A DNA stretch of 64,000 bases from Steromphala cineraria (GCA_916613615.1 OU744725.1:68970754-69034753), one strand, 5' to 3'. Numbered from the stretch's first letter, positions 9,409 through 20,501 are shown. The notes: generated from the letters alone by a model not told the origin. Translations and numbers: made by a program.

Positions 9409-9800
9409 CGGGTCAAGGGGTATAAAAGGAGGAGGGGTCTGCCCGGGGGACGAGATTCGCTCAGCTTCCCGGCACGGTTCGGCAACTCCCCTTTCACTGA
9501 AAGGTATGCCTCTCTGGTTTTGGTAAGGTTTTTCTTAGTTCTTTATCGGTTAAATAAGTCTAAGTTTCACTTGCAATACTTTTTCTAAGTCTTATAAGTT
9601 TCTCAGAGTGTTTTTACAAGTTTTCATAAAGTCGTCTTTTTCTGGGTAGTAAAAGTTCTTGGTTTTAGCGTGTAGAAATGGCGTCACATAGGTTCATCAC
9701 AGTAAACTTGTTTATATCTGTTGATGCATATTGATATATTTTTATGACTTGAATAAATCATTATTACTTTAAATACTTAGTCTGTAGTTTCTTCCAAGTT
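9409..9800 (+). repeat. Probable Gypsy 3' LTR, right part
   Basis: Continues the segment cut at 7454. It has a strong TATAAAAG at 9421-9428 followed by GC-rich leader-like DNA, and AATAAA near 9752 as a possible poly(A) signal. The right boundary is not defined, since no second LTR is available for comparison. Any ORF here is incidental. Confidence 0.45.
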
Positions 9801-10734
9801 TGCATTCTGAGTTTATTTGTTTCATGAGTGACGCATTGTGTTTTTATAATGTCAAGGATTTAGTGATGGCTATTTATTATTCCTAATTATTCCATTTCCC
9901 AGCCCTCCCGTAATATTCTAAGTCCCGACCCTTGTAAACTATTCTAAGTCCCAGTCGTTGTAAGTTAATCCAAGTTCGAGTTGGAGATGCCCCCTTGTCC
10001 GTATGCAAATGAGAGACTCGTTTATCCGAACGTGACGTCCGGTTAACCGAGTCACTTCCGGTGTAAATAAACATGACATAGATCGTGATTGATGCTGTCA
10101 CTTGGTCCTCGAATATTATAAGTACACACTTGTTGGAAAGATAAAAAAGATGGTTTATTGAATTCTATTAAAGTTGAAGGTTTCTTCGCACACATGAAAG
10201 AGAAAGTTGAACAATTATTCCTGGAGTAACAGGCGAACTCGTAGTATACACTGACATGATAGGGTTAGCTTTGTAAACATTTGATCGGAGATATTTCTAA
10301 GTCCGAGTGGATCTTAGTGCATCTAAGTACTTCATGCTATCAGACATTTAATTTTGATAATTATACAACACACCACGACAAGTTACACATTTTGTAGAAT
10401 TAGTTAACGAGATGTCTTTAGATATTTCTCGCTCTCAACTGAGTTTACATAAGTCCTACCCCTGTTGGTGTTACAATAGGATAACAAATCCAGACCCACT
10501 TATTTTTAGATTTTCATTTATGTAGCGTCAAATGTAAACTTTGTAAGGAGAAAAACTTCAGAAATGTAAAAAATATTATTTTCCCAAAGCGCACATGTCT
10601 ACAAAAAATTCATGATGTAGAATAATTATTCAGATACAATTTGCACTATCTATCGGATTTTTGTCACAACGTACTCACATCAAATTAAACTAGAAATCTG
10701 TGCATGTGATGTCCCCCGCTAACATTTAATCCGA
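9801..10734. other. No recognisable feature
   Basis: AT-rich sequence. I see no coding, RNA or repeat signal. Confidence 0.4.
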
Positions 10735-11445
10735 AAGTGACCCTACCCCCATTATGTACAAATTTCATATTGTTTCCATGGAAACCAGAAAAATAACACT
10801 TGAGAATAACCAAAGTAGCAAAAGGCACCACTCCTCCAGTAGTTCTAACCACATATCAAGTCTAGTAAAATTATTTTGAATAGTTTTTAAGCTCAAGTAT
10901 GGAAACAGACCCTACCCCCCATATACATGCACCTAGTTCAACTTGTTTCTTTAGAAACCAGAAAAAATAAAAAATTCAGATAACCAAAATAGCAAAAGGC
11001 AACACTCCAGTACTAGATCTAACCACATACCAAGTTTCGTTAAAATATATTGAACAGTTTTGGAGATATGGTCCGAAAACGAAAGCATCTCCCAATATGC
11101 ACTAAGTTCAAATTTTTTCCATGGAAACCATAAAAAATAAAAAATTCAGAATAACCAAAATAGCAAAAGGCACCACTCCAGTACTAGATCTAACCACATA
11201 CCAAGTTTCGTTAAAAAATATTGAACAGTTTTGAAGATATGGTCCGGAAACGAAAGCATCCCCCAATATGCACTAAGTTCAATTTTCTTCCATGGAAACC
11301 AGAAAAAATAAAAAATTCAGAATAACCAAAATAGCAAAAGGCACCACTCCAGTACTAGACCTAACCACATACCAAGTTTCGTTAAAAGATATTGAACAGT
11401 TTTGGAGATATGGTCCGGAAACGAAAGCGTTACGGAATTACGGAC
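10735..11445. repeat. Tandem array, ~171-bp unit, four copies
   Basis: Units share CCATGGAAACCAGAAAAA, AGCAAAAGGCACCACTCC and TTTTGGAGATATGGTCC, with starts spaced 171-172 bp (CCATGG or its variant near 10776, 10948, 11119, 11290). The left units are more diverged than the right two. A related unit is found at 26.03-26.2 and 26.37-26.56 kb. It may be the tandem core of another non-autonomous element. Confidence 0.8.
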
Positions 11446-12263
11446 CGTACCGAAAACATTAAACGCATTGCGGGGGACATAATAAAAGAACGACCATTCC
11501 GTCTCAATCAGAGTAACTCCCACATGCCATCGCCTGCTTTCATTGGCTATCACGATAAAAGCGTGGGCTAAGATTGTGTTAGTAATCATCGTTTTTACGA
11601 CTAAATATATGGTAAGGAACACCTTTCTCGAATCTAATGTGCTCTTTCTTCAGTAAATAGACGGATCAAAACTTAAAATAAAGCTTTAATAGTTTTAACT
11701 CATAATTTACAACTACTCAGATATAATAAAGGATGAGTAAAGATTTATGTAAGCAACATATGACACAATAACAAACTGTTTTTGAACTTTTTTCCCCAAC
11801 AGTATTTCTTATTGTTAGTGTACAAATGCGAATTTTAACTTGCTCTGTTTCATAAATCACATACATTAAATTAAGTTAATTAAATTCTTTAAAGAAATCT
11901 ATTTTCTAGGCATTTTATATATCTGAAATTTCTTATTTAATCCTTCACTATTTTATACATATATATGTATTTTTAAAGTTTTAAGAAGGTATATCGATAA
12001 CTTATACTTAAATTTGGCAAAACTTGATACTCCTGTTTTGTTTGAGCGTATCAAATTTGAGGTATCGCTCGATATGTACATTTATCTTGAGATCTTTAAA
12101 CTGCAAAGTTGAGTCTCATCTTAAATCGGTTGTAAAATATTCTGTGTTAATTTCACATTTTTGGGCTAGACAGACTCAGATGACAATGCTGACAACATAG
12201 TTTGTGGAATATTTAGATAATTATTGACAATATTCAAGAACAAAATAAGACATGTTAAAAAAA
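11446..12263. other. No recognisable feature
   Basis: AT-rich DNA with no coding or structural signal that I can support. Confidence 0.4.
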
Positions 12264-12322
12264 CATGATGAGGGTACTCCCCTTGGAAACGTGATGAGGG
12301 TACTCCCCTTGGAGGGTCAATT
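12264..12322. repeat. Short tandem duplication
   Basis: GATGAGGGTACTCCCCTTGG is present twice in direct orientation, 25-30 bases apart. The following ~550 bases hold nothing recognisable. Confidence 0.7.
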
Positions 12323-13400
12323 TTTTTTACCAAATGTGGCACTCAATTTTTTTTAAATAGTCATTATTGATAGACAAGAGAACAACGAAGATATTAAACA
12401 CACAACAGTATTTTTAGGATGAGTAGAAATATTTTTATAAGACCCTAACCAAAAAAAATCAATGAAAAATAAATTTATTATATTTTTTTCGAGGGTGGGT
12501 GTCTTTGAAATCAAATATCTTTTTAACGAAAATTTTTATTTTGAAAATTGAAACTGCATGTTATTATTGAAATTTCGTTCTACTCACACACCAAGTTTGG
12601 TTAATTTTGGTTGATTATTAAAAAATGACTGATTATGCCTACCTGTTGCACTCGTGTCTAAAGCTTTCTGAGAGCATTGCAACTCTCAGAGTATTTTTGC
12701 ACATTTTGATGTCAACAAACAACTGATTCGAGACATTACCATGCCATGCTAAATGTCTTATTAGTTTAGATCTTGAACCACACAGGATTAATGTTGGACC
12801 TATAACAACAAACAGACTTTTTGTAAAATACGTTTAGTTAGTTTGGCAGAACATTGGTTCTACTTGATTTAAGTTCCAGCAAAGTTACCAACAAATGTCC
12901 CTTCACATTCTTTATCAGATTTTGACTCTGGTAGGATTTCTGCCAATGATGATGCCACGGTTAACACTCCAGACGTACATTCAAAAGACAACAATCCTGA
13001 AAGTGCAAAAGGAAGAAGCAAAATGAAAAGAATTAGCAAAGGAATATGAGACTGCAAAAACGTCAATCTGGTCAAGCATAACTCAGTGCCTGTACTCATG
13101 TACCTGCACCAAAGTCATCAAAATGTTCTTGCAAGAACAGATGCCTTGCTTCAGAAAACGATGATAAACTTCTAACCTTTTTACATCATTTTGGAACATG
13201 GCTAATCAAGATAAAAAAGATGCTTATCGTCATGGGCTGATATCTAGATCATCGCAGTGAAGCACCAAGACTACGTAGAAATTCATTCTTGTACAAAACA
13301 AGATTTCCTGATGGTGGAGAACAGAAAGTTTGTCAAAATGCTTTCCTATCAGTTCATGGCATTGGAAGAGGGAGGCTGTCTCCCTCCATCAGCGATGCGA

Positions 13401-13449
13401 GGTAAACACTGCAACCGTAAGTAGCATTCAGAGGAATTCCTTTAAAGTG
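13401..13449. repeat. 49-bp direct repeat flanking a MITE, left copy
   Basis: GGTAAACACTGCAACCGTAA begins here and again at 13797. Over 49 bp the two copies differ at two positions and abut the MITE on both sides. Confidence 0.9.
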
Positions 13450-13796
13450 CATTCTCTCCCCACAGAGGCAGATCAAGTCATGTTGATGTAGTCTCTGTTA
13501 TATTACGCCGACTGTGTGGGATAAAATGGGAGATTCCTGATTGGAGGCAATCAAAGTTAGTTGTGCAATCAGCGACGCTGTTCTTAAATCATCATTTTGG
13601 CTACTGAATCAAGGCAAAAGCATTGTGATTTGAACCACCCTTTCCATGCGAGAAGCGTGTCATTTGCTAAAGAAATTCAAATGTATTGTGATGCAGTTTT
13701 TTCCGCCAGGGGAAACTGCCAGAACCCACGGATTTCGGCGTAATAGAACAGAGGCTAAATCAACATGACTTGATCTGCCTCTGTGGGGAGAGAATG
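13450..13796 (-). mobile_element. Palindromic-ended MITE family R, copy R1
   Basis: The 347-bp element begins CATTCTCTCCCCACAGAGGC and ends with its inverted complement, with terminal repeats of about 38 bp. No coding capacity. The interior is shared with copies near 22.0, 26.6, 28.1 and 60.3 kb, which run in the opposite orientation. It interrupts the pseudogene at 12.87-13.93 kb and is flanked by 49-bp direct repeats. Confidence 0.85.
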
Positions 13797-13845
13797 GGTA
13801 AACACTGCAACCGTAAGAAGCATTCAGAGGAAGTCCTTTAAAGTG
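13797..13845. repeat. 49-bp direct repeat flanking a MITE, right copy
   Basis: Second copy of 13401-13449. This copy continues in frame into the rest of the pseudogene. Confidence 0.9.
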
Positions 13846-13946
13846 TGAAAGATCACATAAGTTCATTTCCTGCACGAGTCTCACACTATTCAAGATACAA
13901 GTATGGCAATAGAAAATATCTATCAGTGAAAGATTTAGATATAAAT

Positions 13947-13977
13947 TAAAAAACAGCCCGCGCTACTGTCCCCTTAA
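13947..13977. repeat. Degenerate end of GGGGCAGTAGCAC MITE
   Basis: CGCTACTGTCCCCTTAA resembles the right terminus of the MITEs at 43085-43448 and 58987-59367. Only one end is visible. Confidence 0.5.
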
Positions 13978-13981
13978 GGTA

Positions 13982-15640
13982 AGCAGTGGTTAAGAGATGA
14001 AGTCATACAATAAATGTTATTCCTCAGAACTTTTTCAATAAATTTTAAGATATTACCTTGCAAAACTTGTCTTTACTTGAGTGACTGTAGATACAACAAT
14101 CAACATTAAGGTAAAACATTCAAATTTCAAAATATACCTAAAAGCAATCTTTAACGTTTGAAGGTAAGGTTAAATGTAAGGTCAGGTGTCGAATATAAGT
14201 TCAGGTTTCAAATTCAGTCTAGCATAATGTAATAATTACATATAAAAATACCACAAAGACCAAATACACAGACTTAAATATATGAACATCAAATATTTTT
14301 ATTTCTACAGGAGTCTGACATTTTCAAACTCTTCACCATTATCAGTCAATAAATGATTAAGCTGAATTGAAGAGACACATAATTTAATCACCTGAAGTTA
14401 CCTTTTACGTACTTGAAGCATCTGTGCTTTATAATAATTATGTTTGGTGAGTAAAAGAACAAAATATGTGTCAATAAGGACAGTTTGAGAGATGCAAAAC
14501 AACAAAAATGAGTAGAATTTAATCAACTTTTAAAAATGTTAATGCTTGATTAAACAGAACAGGTCAGAAGATTTAACTGCTGGTATTAAAGTGAAAACAA
14601 CGTTTATTCTTGTTTAATTTGTTGGTTACAGAAACATTTACTCAACCATTAATACATCTGTTGTGAAATTATGAATAAAAAATATGGCTTAAATTTTATA
14701 TTCAATCAGTCTAGCTGACTATTTTTCTAGTGACCATTCCTAAAGACGGCCCAGGGTCGGTACACCAAACGGATGTCGCAATGCATTTGAGAGAAACTGG
14801 GAAACAATGCAATGTCTTCTTCCAGTCACCATCTTTATTAGTTGGCTTGACATTGATGATTTATTGATATAAAATCCATTAATATGCAAATAATTAATGG
14901 TAAGGCTCACCAGCCATGCACTGGCATGCCGAAGCAAAGCTTTCAACGCAGTGATGTATGGATTCATTTCTTAGGGTTTTTCCTTTTGAGTAAATGTACG
15001 CTTACCTTTTGATTTCTTCAAATCTTCCGAGTTCCCAAAATTTCATTCAGTAACATGCCTTAACTGAATTCAGCAAAATAAGGATTTGGGATCAAGAGGG
15101 AAAACTGAAATGGGATTGTTTGGCGTGTTTTACAGGTACTACATCAAGAAGTCAATATGTCTATCACAAGACGGTAAGTTATGTCAATAAAGTCTTAAAT
15201 GCCAAACATGTTTGGGAAATAAGTGCGTGTTTTAACAAATAAACAATGGATTGGTCCATATCTCGAGTTGTGAAGTTGTACATGCTGCTTATGCATAAGT
15301 TGTTTAGTGAATACACTCAAAATAAACTTTATCTTTTCATCATCATTTCTTTTACCCCTTAGTGTTTCTATAACATGCAATATTAATCTTACTTATTTTT
15401 TAATGTGTTCACACTCGCGTTTCAAATAATGTGTTGATATTTCAACTTCGTTTTTATACGTTTATTTCATGTATGTATTGCAGCCGTTATAATTTGTTAG
15501 AAAGAACACGTCCATCTGAAAACTCGTTGAAAATTTGATATGCGAGCAGATAGCCTAAATCAAGGAGCAATTTCGGAGAATTCAATTCAAATGTCCTTGT
15601 CTTTTTTCAATCCACTCGAACTTACAGCAAGTAATTAAGC
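13982..15640. other. No recognisable feature
   Basis: AT-rich DNA. The few short open frames have no domain or motif that I recognise. Confidence 0.4.
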
Positions 15641-17490
15641 GAAACTTGCCTCAAGGAATAATGCTTGGTTTTGCATCGTTGCTTGCAATTTATGGGCTTG
15701 TTTCCTCACTGCATCATATTACTTCTATTAAGTTGTTTGGAAAAGCTTTTTACTTCACTTTTATGTGTACGATTACAGAAGTACTCAGACAAAATTGATT
15801 TGATAAGTAAGGCACAAGCCGGTTTTAGAAGTAACTATTCCACGATGGATCAAACTTATGTCCTAAAATCTTTAATTGACATTTATCAAAATTTGAAAAA
15901 GAAACTCTTGTGTTTTTGTGGATTTCAGTAAAACCTTTGACACTGTTTGGAGAAGCGGCCTTTGGTATAAATTAATTCAAAGTAATACCTGTTGGAAATG
16001 TTTCTGTATCATTTAGAATATGTATGAGCATATAAAGTCTAGAGTGGTACATGATGATGTAATAACAAATGTCTTTCCATGTAATATTGGGGTTAGACAA
16101 GGTGAAAATTTATCCCCCTTCCTGTTTGCCTTGTACATAAACGACCTTGAGTGTTTCTTTCTTCAACATGATGTAACTGGCCTTGGAACATGTAAATAAG
16201 CTTATTGAGGACCAGCTTGGTATGTTTATGAAATTATTGATATTACTTTATGCTGACGATACCGTCATATTAGCTGAAACAAGCGATGGGTTACAACATG
16301 CTCTAAATGTGTTTCGTCAATATTGTAAAATTTGGAAACTTAGTGTAAATTTAGAAAAAACAAAGGTTGTAATATTTTTAAAAGGATATTGTAAAAAGAA
16401 ACACAACTTTATGTTTAATGGTACATCTATTGATATTGCAAACGAATATCTGTATCTTGGTGTTCTTTTCACTGGTAATGGTAGGTTCGTTAAAGCAATT
16501 AAGCGCCTTACTGTACAAGCTAATAGAGCAATGTTTGTTATTTTCAAGAGCATTCGTCAACTTGATATTCCAATAGACTGCCAACTGAAATTATTTGATA
16601 ACCTTGTCAAGCCTATTCTCCTTTACGGAGCCGAAGTTTGGGGGTTTCAAAATGTTACCATCATCGAACGTGTCCATCTTAAATTTTGCAAATATATTTT
16701 AAATGTAAAGCAATCAACTCTAGATTTCATGGTTTACGGTGATACGGTGAACTAGGTAGATACCCCATCAGTATATATGTAAAAGTTAAAATTATATCAA
16801 ATTGGGCTAAAATAATATGTTTTAATGGCAAATTAAATAGCATTTTTTACAATGTGATGTACAATTTGTATTCTTCAAATTCGGATTTAAATGTTCCATT
16901 ATTGTCAAGTGTTAAGCGTATCCTATAGCAAACTGGACTGTATTATATTTGGCTCTCCCAGTCTGTACCTAGCATTGTTTGGCTTAACAATAATGTACAA
17001 TTTATTATCATTGATCAGTTTAAGTAATTATGGTGGCGCTGTGCTGTTAAGTCGTCAAAAGGTTATTACTACACAATGTACAAGCAATCAATATTTCTAG
17101 AACCATATTTGTTACAATTACCTTACCATTACAGACGCTTGTTAACTAAGTTTAGAACTTCAAACCATAGGCTTCCCATTGAAACAGGACGCTGGTCCGG
17201 CATTCAAAAATGTAATAGAATTTTGTACAACTATTGTATGCGATGAACTTCACTTTTTATTATACTGCCCAGCACTACATTCCTTCAGATGTCAATTCCT
17301 TCCCCAATATTTCTGTAAACATCCTGATATTGAAAAATTTGTATATTTAATGAAATGTGATTATCCGCCACTTAACTCTAAAATTGCTCAATTTATCAAA
17401 ACTGGACTTTGTACACTGTTGTAGTATGTATGTAAATGCTGTATGTTCTCTGTGTCACTTTGTGTGATTTTCAAGAATAAAATTTATGTT
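15640..17490 (+). pseudogene. Non-LTR retrotransposon (CR1/Jockey-like LINE), 5'-truncated
   Basis: Shifting frames read the reverse transcriptase of a LINE: LSCLEKLFTSLL and AQAGFRSNYSTMDQ (fingers), VRQGENLSPFLFALYIND (palm), LLYADDTVILAETSDGLQ with the catalytic YADD near 16250, NLEKTKVVIF, then LVKPILLYGAEVWGF (thumb). A later C-terminal segment has RLPIETGRWSGIQ and DELHFLLYCPALHSF. Several frameshifts and stops separate the open pieces. The endonuclease domain and ORF1 are absent, as expected from 5' truncation. AATAAA lies near the end (17478). The PLE copy 1 begins about 150 bp downstream. Clade assignment is from motif style only. Confidence 0.85.
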
Positions 17491-17625
17491 CTGTTCTATT
17501 AATTTAATAATCCGAATTTGATTAAAAGGGAGATCAAGAAAAAAACAAAGGCCTGCCACGCGCAGAAATCACAAACATTATCAGTTATATAACCTTCCAA
17601 ACAATATCAATTCAAACTGTAACTA

Positions 17626-17637
17626 CCATCTGTGTTC
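17626..17637. repeat. 12-bp target-site duplication, left
   Basis: CCATCTGTGTTC is repeated perfectly at 20502-20513. The two copies bracket PLE copy 1. Confidence 0.75.
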
Positions 17638-17681
17638 AAAGGACAAGTTGACCTAATAACGTCTAAGGGGCTAGGTGTTTG

Positions 17682-17732
17682 GCTTGAGTGACTAGTTTCG
17701 TTCGAGATTCGAACTCATCAGACTGAAGAAGC
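17682..17732 (-). ncRNA. Hammerhead ribozyme, type I, PLE-associated
   Basis: On the minus strand CTGATGA is at 17721-17715. Stem II is GTTCGA/TCGAAC closed by a three-base loop (17714-17700), and GAAA is at 17699-17696. Stem III is the loop-less palindrome ACTAGT, and the predicted cleavage is after the C opposite 17690. Stem I pairs AGT/ACT and GCTT/AAGC around an internal loop. The stems differ in sequence from the ribozyme at 9304-9353 while the core is the same, so base pairing has been kept through covariation. TATATAAGG lies about 20-25 bases upstream (near 17750). Confidence 0.9.
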
Positions 17733-18549
17733 AAAGATTGCTCTCTCCTTATATAGTTTTAACAGGTCACGTGACTTGTTCATCGGCGGAAGTTACTTCC
17801 GGTTGATCTCCGGCGGAACTTTAGGATTATTTCCGGTTTCGGGAGATTAACTGGGGAGTCCAGTTTTAATATTTCCGACAGTGTTTTGTGAGGTCCGCAC
17901 ATGATTTGCCAAAAAATAGGGAGTTCTATTTCTGGTTTTGTAATTACTTAATATTTAGAGTGAAATTATGGGGTTTTATTTTCTATGTATTTAGAAAACA
18001 ATATTAATGTGAAAGGTGTGTTGTGTCCTTAATGTATAATTGAACATGGTGTTTGTATGTTCGCAGGTGATGGCTGTATTTTATTTTGTATCTTATGCAG
18101 ACAATAAAAGATTTTTTAGGGCTGTCTACAGAGGAAAAAAGACGGGCGTTGTTTTCTTTAAATAGATTTTGATACATTGAGAATGAGTAGCTTATGTTAA
18201 ACTAACTGCATTTAAAAAATGAAGACGTAATTGTTTCATTGATTGTAATTCCAAAAATTTGGAAAGAGATACACACTAAAGATATTCAAGATATGTACGG
18301 CTTACACCCATTTAAGGTTTGCTTAGTGACCCAATTGGATCATAAGCTCGGGCGCCCCTTATATTCCAAAAAAGAATATGTAGGGGCAGATAGGACTAGA
18401 CACCAATTTGTCAAAAGATTGTGGATTTATTACAAAGGTAATAAATTATAAAAACAATTTTAAAATAGGATAGAATACTGAATGGTATTCTAAAGAGAGA
18501 TATTTAAAGGAGCAGAGCGACAGTATGTAAAAATACTGAATAAAAAAGT

Positions 18550-18852
18550 TCAGAAAATGGGTATGTCCAGTGTGGCACGCATGGCATCAGCCAAAGGGTT
18601 ATGATGCTTAGGGGTGTATTCAGGCCCGTAGGGGGGCATCACGTACTCTTCTGGGACTGGATATATCCTTGAGCTGGGTAGCACAGGCCATGGTTCCGTC
18701 ACCAGATCTTGCACGGGGATATCGTGAGACCAGTTACTTAAGGGAGGAAACGGTACGGGTCCGTACTTAATAATATACGGACATCTCCCGTGTTCTGGTG
18801 TAGATAGGGCGAGGACCGACTCTCTCTCAGATGAGGTCGGTTGCTGTTCCAC
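18550..18852 (-). CDS. PLE accessory ORF, C-terminal domain (copy 1)
   Basis: The 100-residue open segment starts with a Ser-rich leader, then carries the conserved block HGRCPYIIKYGPVPFPPLSNW, the acidic/aromatic DLVTEPWPVLPS, an aliphatic/Tyr stretch (PPYGPEYTP) and ends ATLDIPIF. The copy at 33.6 kb (minus) is clearly homologous end to end (GRCPYIINYG, MPPFSNWDYD, GTLDIPVF). The ATG at 18852 is probably internal to the original ORF, because the zinc-finger part lies upstream (19241-19070) and the intervening frame is now broken. The function is unknown and I recognise no named domain. Confidence 0.65.
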   Translation of the reverse strand: MEQQPTSSERESVLALSTPEHGRCPYIIKYGPVPFPPLSNWSHDIPVQDLVTEPWPVLPSSRIYPVPEEYVMPPYGPEYTPKHHNPLADAMRATLDIPIF

Positions 18853-19069
18853 ATGATGGTAGGGTTGGCTCGTAGAGGCTCCCCGGGGGGGTGGTGGGGG
18901 CCACGAGGCGGCAGGTTCGAAGTTCAGGCCTGGATGTTGATGACACCTGATGTGTTAACCCTCCTAGTCGTTACTAGGATGCTGTCCTGTGTGGGTTCTG
19001 TAGAGGGCCGGCATGATGTTTTGCTGCGGCTGGAGATAAGCTGATTAGCCTCCCCGGGGATGATCCCGT

Positions 19070-19241
19070 GTTTATGGATCAGGTGACGCCTTGTGTCATC
19101 TTTTCTCGAGTATGTGGCATTACATGTATTACAGAAAAATGAGGTATTACCGTGATTAACGGTGATGTGGCGTATAAGGGAGTCCCGACGGGCAAGTCAG
19201 GCCCCACATGCGGTACAGACGTGTTGTTTCTCTCTTGGCAT
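19070..19241 (-). pseudogene. PLE accessory ORF, zinc-finger part (copy 1)
   Basis: Read leftward from an ATG at 19241: a first finger with CTACGA, one in-frame stop (TGA), then LARRDSLIRHITVNH. A second complete C2H2 finger follows, FCNTCNATYSRKDDTRRHLIHKH. The two fingers are spaced as in the other copies. With the stop and downstream shifts, this copy cannot make the full accessory protein. Confidence 0.7.
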
Positions 19242-19486
19242 ATTGTTTTGAGATGGACGTGATTGTGACGGCATAGTATAAGGAATGTGTGTATGACGTC
19301 ATAGTACTATGTGTACTCTAAGTGAGCGATTTGCTTATATTGGGATAATATTTTGATCCACAAATATTTATTACTTAGTGTTTAAAGTAAAAGAGTAAGG
19401 ACGTGAACTTAGCCCTGATATGTCCACGAGATCGTGGTTGTAACTATCAGAGTAAGAAAAGTGAAAGAAACAGGGGGTGGAAAGTT

Positions 19487-20455
19487 TCAACCCACGATCT
19501 TATCATTGAGACCTTGCGGCTGGAATGATACATGTAGGAGCTCAAATATCCACCTGAGTTCTAGCGATCTGCGAGCTTTGGTGGTACTCTCTGTTTCAGG
19601 ATTTTGTTTAAGTTGAGCGATAATTTTGTATGTAAGATCGCTTTTGGAGTGGTCAGAGAGATTGAAGTGGTGGGATACTGGTTTATCCCTTTTGTGAGTA
19701 ATATCGGCAAAGTGTTCAGACAGACGTGTTTTGAACTCCCTTTTGGTTTCCCCAACATATTGTTTTTTGCATTTTTTGCAAGTAAGTAGATATACTACAT
19801 TGCGAGATTTGTAATTGTATTTGCGACATGTGTATCTACGGCCAGTGACAGAGCTATGAAAATCGCTGTGTCTGTTGATGTTAATGCAAAGTCGGCATTG
19901 TTCATTGTCGCATAAGGTGTCGACAAATTTCACTTCTTTTCCACTGATTTGTGGTCGTTTTGGGGGATATGTGATGCTGGTTTTGACCAGCATGTCCCGG
20001 AGGGTTTTATTCCTCCTGTAGGCAGCAATGTGGGGGGCTGGGAAGATGTCTTTGCAGATGTCGGAGCCTTGGAGTAGGTGCCATCTATTCCTGATGATGT
20101 TATTGAGTTCCATATTCATGGGATTGTAATCAAACACCAACACAGGACGCGGTTTGTGTGTGTGTACAGTTGGTGTCGGAGACAGTAGTGAGTTCCTGTC
20201 TTTCAAATCTGACTGTTGCTTGTCCTGTTGTACTATTCTTTTGGGGTATCCCCTTTTGAGATAGTAATTGATGAGATTCAAACTGTGTTTCTCATATTCG
20301 GCCTGTGAGGAACATATGCGTTTCAGGCGCAGGAACTGGCTATATGGGCCTTTAGTTTTGACATGTCTGGGGTGGCATGACGTGTACAACAGATATGAAT
20401 GTGTATCTGTGGGTTTGTTGTAGACTGTGAACTCGAGTTTGTTTTTTCGGTTCAC
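19487..20455 (-). CDS. PLE RT-thumb and GIY-YIG endonuclease (copy 1)
   Basis: 322 residues, open throughout. The N-terminal part (KLEFTVYNKPTDTHSYLLY, SCHPRHVK, FLRLKRICSS) is the conserved RT thumb region of Penelope-like elements. A linker follows (DYNPMNMELNNIIRNRWHLL, YRRNKTLRDMLV), then a Cys cluster (CDNEQCRLC) and the GIY-YIG nuclease (RNVVYLLTCKKCKKQYVGET, then TRLSEHFADI with the conserved Arg and a Glu-His). It ends LRWIFEL..FQPQGLNDKIVG. PLE endonucleases nick target DNA for priming of reverse transcription. Similarity continues upstream to about 20501 (FLDTWVSN) past one stop, and the RT palm is missing, so this is a truncated copy although the nuclease reading is intact. Confidence 0.85.
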   Translation of the reverse strand: MNRKNKLEFTVYNKPTDTHSYLLYTSCHPRHVKTKGPYSQFLRLKRICSSQAEYEKHSLNLINYYLKRGYPKRIVQQDKQQSDLKDRNSLLSPTPTVHTHKPRPVLVFDYNPMNMELNNIIRNRWHLLQGSDICKDIFPAPHIAAYRRNKTLRDMLVKTSITYPPKRPQISGKEVKFVDTLCDNEQCRLCININRHSDFHSSVTGRRYTCRKYNYKSRNVVYLLTCKKCKKQYVGETKREFKTRLSEHFADITHKRDKPVSHHFNLSDHSKSDLTYKIIAQLKQNPETESTTKARRSLELRWIFELLHVSFQPQGLNDKIVG

Positions 20456-20501
20456 ATTGGAAACCCAGGTGTCAAGGAATTATACGCGTTCACGTGAGAA
20501 T

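Larger units (their letters stand above)
12870..13930 (+). pseudogene. Multi-frame pseudogene of an unnamed repetitive protein family, split by a MITE
   Basis: Reading across three frames gives a Ser/Asp-rich start, KRQSGQA, a Cys cluster (CSCKNRC, near 13120), FWNMANQDKKDAYRHGLI, then LRRNSFLYKTRF..GGEQKVCQNAFLSVHGIGRGR. After the MITE at 13450-13796 it continues GKHCNRKKHSEEV, SVKDHISSFPARVSHYSRYKYGNRKYLS. I recognise this order (Cys-rich start, VC..AFL..HGI, then HI.SFPA..SHY.R....RKYL) from a protein repeated in many invertebrate genomes, probably transposon-encoded, but I cannot give its function. Several stops and frameshifts make it inactive. Confidence 0.6.
17638..20501 (-). mobile_element. 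Penelope-like element, copy 1
   Basis: A 2864-bp insertion read on the minus strand: 5'-truncated RT thumb plus GIY-YIG endonuclease (to 19487), then a region with two C2H2 fingers and the accessory domain (19241-18550), ~800 bp of non-coding DNA, a TATA box and a hammerhead ribozyme near the left end. All parts point the same way, unlike the copies at 7.5-9.4 and 33.6-35.0 kb, so this copy shows the unscrambled order: endonuclease, accessory ORF, ribozyme. The RT palm has been lost by truncation at the right edge. Confidence 0.8.

Noticed and set aside
9325..9588. 87-codon plus-strand frame
   Set aside because: It starts inside the hammerhead ribozyme and crosses a target-site duplication into LTR-like DNA, so it is accidental.
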